Below the pieces are notes generated by a model. The model ran no database searches. It was given only the letters and a program-made list of their open reading frames with translations, and was not told where the DNA came from. DNA of 10,465 nt, taken from assembly GCA_964598355.1 (NCBI GenBank), contig CAZRBN010000050.1, positions 1 to 10,465 on the forward strand, read 5' to 3'. Numbering within the stretch: the stretch's first letter is position 1; the number at the start of each line of letters is the position of its first letter. This document shows, piece after piece, positions 5,775 through 10,465 of the stretch. Both the position numbers and the translations under genes were made by a program. Origin of the DNA: DASQJJ01 sp964598355 (GTDB lineage Bacteria > Patescibacteriota > Microgenomatia > Levybacterales > UBA12049).

Positions 5775-6752
5775 ATGGGCTTTCTCAATTCTAAGCCATA
5801 TAAGATAGTGGGGTTGGTTTTAGCAATACTCGCGATCGAATGCGGGGCTATTTTTTCTGTTCCTACAACTTCAGCATTTCACAACCCGCCTAATGCTGGC
5901 TCATGTAACAATATTATTCAAGTAACAACAAGTGAAAATCCTTCCTGTGACTCAAGCATCAATTCGAGCATGACTTCCTACAGTACTACCTATCATGTGC
6001 AGTCTCTTACTTCCAACCCTTATACCTTACAGTGGAACAAAGAATCATGGTATTGTACTGACCCTTTCCCTCATGATGGCACTGATAAAAGTAGACTAGC
6101 ATGTCTCAAATCACCTGTCACTTCTGCAGGAAGTACATCTCTTCCAGGAAACAGATCAACCGACGTAGTTATCCCTGGGCATTTTGACCAAGCAGCGTGT
6201 GGATCTTTACAAACAGACTTGAGCTTTAAAGTTATAGATAATAACAATAATATGGTGTGCACCTATGGAACTCCTGATTTTACTTTTGGCTTCTCATTCT
6301 GCTCAACAGGCAAAACCTGTGGTCAGCCTACCCCAACACAAACAACCTCTAAACCGACTCTAACTCCTACATGTACCACTACTCCAAGAAAAAAACCGAC
6401 ACCTACCTCTACAACATCTGTGACTCCAACAGGAAGTCTAACAGCAACTGCTACGCCAACTTCAGGAGCCCCAACTCCAACCCCAACCAGCGGACCTACG
6501 TCTACTCCTACTCCAACAGGACAACCAATCCCCACACAATCTGGGCCAACACTTACTCCACAACCTACAAATGAGAATCTTATTATTAATGTGTCTCAAT
6601 CTCAACAACAGCAACAACAGTTAGTCTTGGCAGCAACAGTTGCTCCAGCACCTCAAACCACGCAACTGCCAAGTACAGGAGGAGGAGCAGATGTCTTCTT
6701 TACATTACTATCGCTCATTCCAATCGGCATCAAACTAAAAAAACTAGGTTGA
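5775..6752 (+). CDS. LPXTG-anchored surface protein with Pro/Thr stalk (copy 1)
   Basis: A 325-aa exported protein predicted to be covalently attached by sortase. Residues 1-34 form a signal peptide (hydrophobic 10-28, TSA|FHN cleavage). Residues 35-183 form a Cys-rich extracellular domain with Cys at 44, 58, 94, 110, 142, 162, 176 and 182. A Pro/Thr-rich linker (184-265) resembles a cell-wall stalk. A Gln run (275-282) and LAATVAPAP follow. The C-terminus is a sorting signal: LPSTG (298-302), a hydrophobic stretch (about 306-318) and a basic tail KLKKLG. It is paralogous to the next gene: the domains share the WYCT/YFCT, ACL and CGxxQxD blocks, and the C-terminal DNA is locally identical. 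No sortase gene is in this window. A weak -10 (TACAGT near 5756) lies just upstream and no Shine-Dalgarno is seen. The ligand or function of the domain is unknown. Confidence 0.88.
   Translation: MGFLNSKPYKIVGLVLAILAIECGAIFSVPTTSAFHNPPNAGSCNNIIQVTTSENPSCDSSINSSMTSYSTTYHVQSLTSNPYTLQWNKESWYCTDPFPHDGTDKSRLACLKSPVTSAGSTSLPGNRSTDVVIPGHFDQAACGSLQTDLSFKVIDNNNNMVCTYGTPDFTFGFSFCSTGKTCGQPTPTQTTSKPTLTPTCTTTPRKKPTPTSTTSVTPTGSLTATATPTSGAPTPTPTSGPTSTPTPTGQPIPTQSGPTLTPQPTNENLIINVSQSQQQQQQLVLAATVAPAPQTTQLPSTGGGADVFFTLLSLIPIGIKLKKLG
6624..6652 (+). repeat. 29-bp exact repeat shared by the two LPXTG genes (copy 1)
   Basis: This 29-bp stretch encodes VLAATVAPAP just before the LPXTG motif. It is identical at the DNA level to 7743-7771, including silent positions, whereas the N-terminal domains of the two genes differ widely. 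This points to a shared recent origin or gene conversion of the C-terminal module. Confidence 0.85.
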
Positions 6753-6815
6753 GCAGCAACTGATTCTTAAACGTAAGTACGAATCCCCTTTATCTCTTCG
6801 AATCCCTTTGGCCCC

Positions 6816-6844
6816 TTGCATTAATAAAGACCTTATAGTATAAT
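6816..6844 (+). promoter_or_regulatory. Promoter of the second LPXTG gene
   Basis: TTGCAT (6816-6821) and a perfect TATAAT (6839-6844) with a 17-bp spacer. The predicted start near 6851 leaves a leader of about 31 nt, the longest for a protein gene in the window. No Shine-Dalgarno is seen before the ATG at 6882. Confidence 0.6.
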
Positions 6845-6881
6845 CCCGGAACAACCGTACTGCCCCGCGGAAATTTTAACC

Positions 6882-7874
6882 ATGAAAGCAGTACGAATTT
6901 TATTATTAGCACTCTTCACTGTTGCAGCTCTTGCATACCTTAATATTATAATTCCAAAATCTCCTACTTCAGCTCATGTAGCTAACTACAACCATAGTGA
7001 TTCTTGTGGCCTCTCCCCTGAAGCAGGATTACAAGTGACAATGGATGGTGATTCTTGTGGAGGCTTTTTTAAAGCAGGTAATGATTATAGTACCACAGGA
7101 AGAATTACCAATACTTCCAACTCAACAATTTCTAATATTCAATTACACTTTAAAACATATTTCTGTACAACTCAATCACAACTAACTTCAACCGGAGCTT
7201 GTTTGAGTAATTACAAACCTTTTGATGGTCCAGTTTTTACGCTAAAACCAGGAGAATCACAAACATTTTCTACTCCGACACTTCATTCATCTGACTATGG
7301 TAATTTCAACAGTTGTGGACTTTTCCAAAATGACTTCTGGTTTAGTTATAAGAATGGAGCATGTACATCTACCATTGAAGGACAAGGGACAGGCTTTGGA
7401 TTTGCAGGAGTAGGATACTGTAAATTATGGGATGGACACACCTTACAATCTAGCAATCCTTGGAATCCAGCATGGGAATGTACTAACAGACCTACAGTGA
7501 CTCCAACACCAACCACACCTGTGACACCTACTCCCACTGTGACTGTGACTCCAACACCAACAGAAACACCAACGCCTACTATTACACCAAAGCCAAGTAC
7601 TGCCCCTAGTGTGACACCTACATCAACACCAACTCCAACACCAACTACGCCTGTGACACCTACTCCCACACAAGGATGCACATCTGATTGTGGAGAACAT
7701 ACAACAGTAATTGTTAATCAACAGCAGCAACAGCAACAACAGGTCTTGGCAGCAACAGTTGCTCCAGCACCAAGTACTTCTCAATTGCCACGAACAGGAG
7801 GAGATGGATTTGCAGTCATTGCAACACTCTTGTCTCTCATTCCAGCTGGACTAAAGTTAAGAAGATTAGTCTAA
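6882..7874 (+). CDS. LPXTG-anchored surface protein with Pro/Thr stalk (copy 2)
   Basis: A 330-aa paralogue of the preceding gene with the same layout. The signal peptide is residues 1-31 (MKAVRILLLALFTVAALAYL; cleavage after TSA). The extracellular domain (32-202) has Cys at 42, 59, 95, 107, 145, 161, 180 and 200. The linker (203-264) consists of PTPT and VTPTPT units, with an extra CTSDC at 266-270. A Gln run (280-287) and VLAATVAPAP follow. The sorting signal is LPRTG (302-306), a hydrophobic stretch (309-323) and a KLRRLV tail. The domain contains TGRITNTSNSTISNIQLHFK (72-91) and LKPGESQTF (121-129), which read like an Ig-like or cell-surface beta-sandwich; this is an impression, not a family match. 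It has its own promoter, and a strong terminator lies 147 bp after the stop. Sortase attachment is inferred from the motif. Confidence 0.88.
   Translation: MKAVRILLLALFTVAALAYLNIIIPKSPTSAHVANYNHSDSCGLSPEAGLQVTMDGDSCGGFFKAGNDYSTTGRITNTSNSTISNIQLHFKTYFCTTQSQLTSTGACLSNYKPFDGPVFTLKPGESQTFSTPTLHSSDYGNFNSCGLFQNDFWFSYKNGACTSTIEGQGTGFGFAGVGYCKLWDGHTLQSSNPWNPAWECTNRPTVTPTPTTPVTPTPTVTVTPTPTETPTPTITPKPSTAPSVTPTSTPTPTPTTPVTPTPTQGCTSDCGEHTTVIVNQQQQQQQQVLAATVAPAPSTSQLPRTGGDGFAVIATLLSLIPAGLKLRRLV
7743..7771 (+). repeat. 29-bp exact repeat shared by the two LPXTG genes (copy 2)
   Basis: Identical to 6624-6652. The match stops abruptly downstream, at the codons for the spacer before LPXTG (CAAACCACG in copy 1, AGTACTTCT in copy 2). 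Confidence 0.85.
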
Positions 7875-7882
7875 TACAATAG

Positions 7883-8018
7883 ATACTCACAGCACAAGAA
7901 GCACCACAACTAGATCCATCTAAGGAAGTACTCACTAAAAGAAAAAGAAGGCAATAAAAAAGAAGCAGAAGCCTTCAAAGAAAAACAAATAGCTGCACCT
8001 ACTTTCTATTTTTTTCTA
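7883..8018 (+). pseudogene. Possible coding remnant after the second LPXTG gene
   Basis: Two overlapping frames in this gap read like protein but have no start codon. One gives TAQEAPQLDPSKEVLTK (from 7889); the other continues as KEKEGNKKEAEAFKEKQIAA (7938-7997). Joined by a frameshift near 7938, they would make a Lys/Glu-rich tail. It could be a decayed C-terminus of a lost gene, or chance in purine-rich DNA. No promoter or ribosome binding site is seen. Confidence 0.2.
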
Positions 8019-8020
8019 TG

Positions 8021-8049
8021 AAAGAGGGTCCTCGAAAGAACCCTCTTTT
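8021..8049 (+). terminator. Intrinsic terminator between convergent units
   Basis: AAAGAGGGT (8021-8029) pairs with ACCCTCTTT (8040-8048), a 9-bp perfect stem with a 10-nt loop, followed by a short T-run. It lies between the plus-strand LPXTG genes and the end of the minus-strand sigma operon. The T-run is better on the plus strand; on the minus strand only three T follow directly, so action there is less certain. Confidence 0.75.
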
Positions 8050-8072
8050 GTATACCCTATTTTTGTGAAAAG

Positions 8073-8531
8073 CTAGTTACCTCCATGCTTTTCATTATCG
8101 CTCTCATGCTTTACCTCATTTTTTGCATGTGCCATTTCTTTCACGAAAAATCCAAATGGCATCCCACCCATAAAGCCTTTGTGTTTGCCGTTATCGTCAT
8201 TTTCTCCTTGATCATCTCCATCTTCGTCTTGAGAAGGACTTGGGCTGACACTAGGAGTTACACTTGGACTTGGACTTGGACTTGGACTTGGACTTACTGA
8301 GGGTGTGACACTGGGTGTAACACTCGGCGTTGTTGTAGGTGTCACACTTGGAGTTACTGTAGGAGTATCTGTTGGTGTAACAGACGGCGTTACACTTGGT
8401 GTAACACTCGGATCTACAGTAACAGCTGCTTGGACTGTTGTTTGAGTATGCATATCATTGAGTAATGGATGCTTAACAGGACCCAAAAGACTCAAAAACG
8501 CAGTTACAAGTAATGTAATTGTTGCTGACAT
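8073..8531 (-). CDS. Secreted PSVTP-repeat protein
   Basis: A 152-aa exported protein. The start at 8531 is set by a full GGAGGTGA Shine-Dalgarno (8543-8536) just upstream; the longer reading from 8552 would bury that site inside the ORF. Residues 1-16 (MSATITLLVTAFLSLL) form an N-terminal hydrophobic segment, either a signal peptide or an anchor. From about residue 40 to 100 it consists of tandem P-S-V-T-P units that degrade to S-P-S-P. Next comes an acidic stretch (QDEDGDDQGENDDNGKHKG) and a Met/Phe/Gly-rich patch with a His- and Lys-containing tail ending NEKHGGN. There is no LPXTG. It is the last gene of the sigma/anti-sigma operon, about 140 bp after the membrane protein gene. The repeat is probably a disordered surface spacer; the role of the tail is unknown, though an acidic/His-rich tail could bind metal. 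Confidence 0.75.
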   Translation of the reverse strand: MSATITLLVTAFLSLLGPVKHPLLNDMHTQTTVQAAVTVDPSVTPSVTPSVTPTDTPTVTPSVTPTTTPSVTPSVTPSVSPSPSPSPSPSVTPSVSPSPSQDEDGDDQGENDDNGKHKGFMGGMPFGFFVKEMAHAKNEVKHESDNEKHGGN

Positions 8532-8535
8532 ATAT

Positions 8536-8543
8536 TCACCTCC
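8536..8543 (-). promoter_or_regulatory. Full-length Shine-Dalgarno of the PSVTP-repeat gene
   Basis: The minus strand reads GGAGGTGA, complementary to the 3' end of bacterial 16S rRNA over eight bases. The GGAGG core ends seven bases before the ATG at 8531. It fixes the start codon and contrasts with the leaderless starts of the promoter-proximal genes. Confidence 0.85.
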
Positions 8544-8638
8544 CTTCCACATTGGTAACCTCTTCCTTTATCTCCCTCTTCTAAGATGAGACTGTTGGAG
8601 TGAGGTTTGTTTTATATTTTTTTGAAACTCTACTGTAT

Positions 8639-8671
8639 GTAACGAAGCAAGAAGACGTTCTGTGACGAAGC
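8639..8671. repeat. 10-bp direct repeat before the PSVTP-repeat gene
   Basis: GTAACGAAGC (8639-8648) and GTGACGAAGC (8662-8671) match at 9 of 10 bases, 23 bp start to start. They lie directly after the stop codon of the membrane protein gene. They may be a protein-binding site or remnants of a repeat; nothing decides between these. Confidence 0.4.
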
Positions 8672-8672
8672 G

Positions 8673-9266
8673 TTAATCGTTTTCTTTTTTACCTGAAGAA
8701 TTTTCCTTTTCACCATGCTGCAATTCCCCTTGGAAAACTTTTTTAAAGAGATTTTGGACATTCTCTTGTGCTTTCTCTAGTTTCGTTTCGTCAGTAACTA
8801 TAGTGGTCATACCTTTTACATCTTCCTTTTTTTCAGATGTATTCTCTTTTTTGTGCTCTTCTTTTTTAGTTTTCTCCTCAGGAATATCATGCTTTTCAAC
8901 TTTCAAAGTAGGAGAAACATCTGCCTTTGGCGCTAGAGAAGGAACTCGGGATGGAGTAATGGTTTGTGTGATAGAAGGCTTACCTCCAGGAATTTTTTCA
9001 ATCATTTCTTTCACAGGATAGAAAGGACTTCCAGGGTGGCTTCCCTTTGCTGCAGCAACAACCCCAGACCCAAGTCCTATGAGAAGGAGTAAAACTCCCA
9101 TAACAACAGCTGCCTGAAAAGCCACAAGAGGAAAATACACGCCACGATGTTTTGTAGGCAAGTCAGAAGCCATACCATGAATTCGGTTTATTAACCCCTT
9201 CGTGGCTTTAATAGATTGTAATTGTTGTAATTGTTTTTCTAATTCCATATATCTTTTATCTGTCAT
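8673..9266 (-). CDS. Single-pass membrane protein, probable anti-sigma factor
   Basis: A 197-aa protein placed directly after the ECF sigma gene. A cytoplasmic N-terminal helix region (1-42, rich in Gln, Lys and Leu) is followed by one membrane segment (about 43-72). Outside lies GSHPGSPFYPVKEMIEKIPG (75-94), a DUF5667-type LPGxPxYPxK-like motif. After this come a Thr/Pro/Ser stretch (98-123), a Lys/Glu-rich stretch (124-151) and a short helical tail (158-182). Gene order and topology suggest an anti-sigma factor whose N-terminus binds the sigma factor and whose outer part senses the envelope. It lacks the zinc-binding HxxxCxxC motif of ZAS anti-sigma factors; it has no Cys at all. The ATG at 9266 is formed by the end of a repeat element. 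Met7 (9248) is an alternative start. No Shine-Dalgarno is seen. Confidence 0.75.
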   Translation of the reverse strand: MTDKRYMELEKQLQQLQSIKATKGLINRIHGMASDLPTKHRGVYFPLVAFQAAVVMGVLLLLIGLGSGVVAAAKGSHPGSPFYPVKEMIEKIPGGKPSITQTITPSRVPSLAPKADVSPTLKVEKHDIPEEKTKKEEHKKENTSEKKEDVKGMTTIVTDETKLEKAQENVQNLFKKVFQGELQHGEKENSSGKKEND

Positions 9267-9346
9267 TCTGAACGAATGTGAAGAATCTCTTTCTAAAAAG
9301 TTCCTATTTTTAGAATAAGATCCTTCGATGTTACCTCAGGATGACA
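9261..9346. repeat. 86-bp palindromic repeat element (REP/MITE-like)
   Basis: The ends are TGTCATTCTGA (9261-9271) and TCAGGATGACA (9336-9346), inverted with one mismatch. Inside them, GAAGAATCT (9280-9288) and AGATCCTTC (9319-9327) are inverted with one mismatch. The centre has a perfect 9-bp stem, TTCTAAAAA / TTTTTAGAA (9291-9299 and 9307-9315 on the plus strand). The whole can fold into one long hairpin and encodes nothing. It exactly fills the gap between the sigma and anti-sigma genes: its right end supplies the sigma stop codon and its left end the anti-sigma ATG. From memory, TGTCATYCTGA...GAAGRATCT motifs recur in many bacterial genomes; I could not check this. Confidence 0.8.
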
Positions 9347-9905
9347 CCTCTTTTATCAAGATTCTTTTCAATTCCTTTATTGCTCGAGACTGTAAGGCCC
9401 GAACAGCGTCTTCACGCTTTCCCAAAATATGTGCAATTTCTCTATTAGATACATCTTCAATAAATTTTAATACAAGTACTTCTTGCTGCTCATCTGTTAA
9501 TGCAGACAATGCTTGTTTTACTTGTTCTATTTCTAAATGTTTTAGTGCCGTGTCTTCGACATTCTCTTTATCATCAATAAATGCCTCATCCAATTGTACT
9601 TGCTGTTTTGTAACACGGTAATAATCTATTACTCTATTCCGTGCTATCATGTACACCCACGCCTGAAAACTACCTTCTTTAAATGTTTCTATTTTCTCCC
9701 ATGCTTTCAAAAAAACTTCTGAAACAATATCTTCTGCTAATTCTCTCTGCTGTCCCACCCGAAAAAAAACAAATCGGTATATTCTGTCCAAATACAGCTG
9801 ATACAATCTTCCAAAAGCCTCTTTGTCTCCAAGCTTTGCTTCTTGAATCCATACCCATTCAGCAGGAGAATAAAGAAACTTCTGGAACCTCTCGAGTGCA
9901 CTCAT
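9336..9905 (-). CDS. ECF-type RNA polymerase sigma factor
   Basis: A 189-aa sigma-70 family protein with only regions 2 and 4. Region 2 spans about 26-97: GDKEAFGRLYQLYLDRIYRF (26-45), then RELAEDIVSEVFLKAWEKIE (54-73) and WVYMIARNRVIDYYR (83-97), which binds core polymerase and the -10. Region 4 spans about 132-183: LSALTDEQQEVLVLKFIEDV (133-152) and NREIAHILGKREDAVRALQSRAI (154-176), a helix-turn-helix for the -35. Length and layout are standard for ECF sigma factors. It is first in a minus-strand operon with a membrane protein and a secreted repeat protein. The TATAAT ending 8 nt before the ATG suggests expression from the housekeeping sigma with almost no leader. The last codons (V-S-S-stop) come from the palindromic repeat. 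Confidence 0.93.
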   Translation of the reverse strand: MSALERFQKFLYSPAEWVWIQEAKLGDKEAFGRLYQLYLDRIYRFVFFRVGQQRELAEDIVSEVFLKAWEKIETFKEGSFQAWVYMIARNRVIDYYRVTKQQVQLDEAFIDDKENVEDTALKHLEIEQVKQALSALTDEQQEVLVLKFIEDVSNREIAHILGKREDAVRALQSRAIKELKRILIKEVSS

Positions 9906-9913
9906 AGGCTCCT

Positions 9914-9919
9914 ATTATA
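9914..9919 (-). promoter_or_regulatory. -10 box of the sigma operon
   Basis: The minus strand has TATAAT followed by AGGAGCCT and the ATG at 9905. No recognisable -35 lies 16-18 bp upstream. Transcription would start 0-2 nt before the ATG. AGGAG could act as Shine-Dalgarno only if a start site lies further upstream, and its 3-nt spacing is short. Confidence 0.5.
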
Positions 9920-9959
9920 TAACGAAAAACAGAAAGCTTTGTGATGAGCTGAAACCTAT

Positions 9960-9969
9960 CCTTATAAGG
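9960..9969. promoter_or_regulatory. Perfect 10-bp palindrome between divergent genes
   Basis: CCTTATAAGG lies in the 135-bp gap between the sigma operon and the divergent gene at 10041. It is an operator-like site by position and symmetry only; chance is possible. Confidence 0.25.
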
Positions 9970-10040
9970 GGCACTTGTAAAGATAGCTCTTACCATTTTC
10001 TTCCTTGCCTTCTTGCCACAAAATATATAATATAGGTTAT

Positions 10041-10465
10041 ATGGTAGAGAATGACAAACCAAAGAAAGACGATCAAGCAGAGAGACCTGAAGAAAAAAAT
10101 GAACTAACTCCAAGAGAGGTGGAAGAAATAATTCGCACTACTGGGAAAATTCCTGAAGGCTGGTACATCCCTGGTATAACTCTCCCACCTGACATGCTAA
10201 ACCCACAAAAGATTGGTGGAGAACATAATCTTCCACCTATAAAAACTCCACAACAAATCGTAGAAGAAGCAGTAGAACGTCTAAGAAAACCCTTAGAAGG
10301 AGGACAACCCCAAGAAGATCCAGAAAGAAAGAGGAGAACGTTTGGGCCACTTGGTAAAGGGCCCTTTCCTCATGTAGAAACTCCACTAGAAAAACGACTT
10401 CGAGAGCAACGTGAACGAGAAGAAAGGGAAAGAAATAATCCTCCTAAGCCACCTACTAATGGTGG
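10041..10465 (+). CDS. Hypothetical charged Pro-rich protein, 3' end outside window
   Basis: An open frame of 141 codons that runs off the right edge without a stop. It begins MVENDKPKKDDQAERPEEKN and is highly charged (Glu, Lys, Arg) and Pro-rich. A recognisable middle part is TPREVEEIIRTTGKIPEGWY (24-43), which may be a small helical motif, followed by IPGITLPPDML. The end (about 123-141) is Arg/Glu-rich and then Pro-rich. There is no signal peptide or membrane segment in the visible part. An AT-rich -10 region (TATAAT at 10026-10031) lies just before the ATG, again implying a very short leader or none. It is divergent from the sigma operon. I do not recognise the family. The codon pattern and the absence of stops over 425 bp support a real gene. 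Confidence 0.7.
   Translation, partial: MVENDKPKKDDQAERPEEKNELTPREVEEIIRTTGKIPEGWYIPGITLPPDMLNPQKIGGEHNLPPIKTPQQIVEEAVERLRKPLEGGQPQEDPERKRRTFGPLGKGPFPHVETPLEKRLREQREREERERNNPPKPPTNG

Noticed and set aside
7346..7681. Minus-strand ORF rich in Val and Gly opposite the second LPXTG gene (and a similar one at 6323-6535)
   Set aside because: These are the antisense reading of the Pro/Thr repeats; codons for PT units read backwards give V/G runs without stops.
8236..8410. Short tandem repeats that could suggest a CRISPR array
   Set aside because: The units are multiples of three, lie in frame and encode P-S-V-T-P; there are no spacers of constant length and no cas genes.
8532..8552. Upstream ATG at 8552 for the PSVTP-repeat gene
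   Set aside because: The full Shine-Dalgarno GGAGGTGA would be inside the coding region; it is ideally placed for 8531.
8673..9266. Classical zinc-binding (ZAS) anti-sigma factor
   Set aside because: No HxxxCxxC motif, and the protein has no Cys; only position and topology support an anti-sigma role.
9859..10113. Minus-strand ORF upstream of the sigma gene
   Set aside because: It covers the promoter region and the start of the divergent gene and has no ribosome binding site or protein-like features.
1..10465. Alternative genetic code (TGA as Gly or Trp)
   Set aside because: TGA is the natural stop of several well-supported genes (sigma factor, methyltransferase, 217-aa protein), and no gene needs TGA read-through.

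Overview
The window looks like a piece of a Candidate Phyla Radiation (Patescibacteria) genome, most likely of the Microgenomates type. The evidence is a divergent bacterial 16S 5' end, low-GC compact genes, promoters placed almost on the start codon, secreted proteins with long Pro/Thr or PSVTP linkers, Gln-run plus LPXTG tails, and two DUF5667-like proteins. TGA is used as an ordinary stop, so the recoded-TGA lineages (SR1/Gracilibacteria) do not fit. Assignment below the CPR level is inference.

Layout. Positions 1-300 hold the 5' end of a 16S rRNA gene on the minus strand. Its roughly 275-nt leader (301-583) contains several hairpins, a boxA-like antitermination element and a promoter-proximal terminator with a competing pairing; a near-consensus promoter lies at 584-611. 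Going right: a HAD-family phosphatase (+), a small unknown ORF (+), then a minus-strand group of a GH130-like five-bladed propeller protein, a SpoU/TrmH RNA 2'-O-methyltransferase, an unknown 217-aa protein and a secreted DUF5667-like helical protein. A short plus-strand unit (5443-5697) with a clean promoter and terminator encodes a 73-aa unknown protein. Two tandem plus-strand paralogues follow (5775-6752 and 6882-7874). They are exported proteins with a Cys-rich domain, a Pro/Thr linker, a Gln run and a C-terminal LPXTG sorting signal. A terminator separates them from a convergent minus-strand operon: ECF sigma factor, single-pass membrane protein that is probably its anti-sigma factor, and a secreted PSVTP-repeat protein. 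A divergent unknown charged protein (+) runs off the right edge.

How the parts fit. Most of the right half is a cell-surface locus: sortase substrates, a secreted helical protein, a secreted repeat protein, and a sigma/anti-sigma pair whose membrane member carries the same extracytoplasmic motif type as the secreted DUF5667-like protein. Regulation of envelope genes by this sigma factor is a reasonable inference but is not shown. Two features cut across the window. Several transcription units appear leaderless, with the -10 box ending 6-8 nt before ATG, while an operon-internal gene (8531) has a full Shine-Dalgarno. A short palindromic repeat (TGTCATYCTGA...GAAGRATCT) sits exactly on gene ends: a full 86-bp copy supplies both the sigma stop codon and the anti-sigma start codon, and a half copy lies at the end of the methyltransferase gene, where it may act as terminator.
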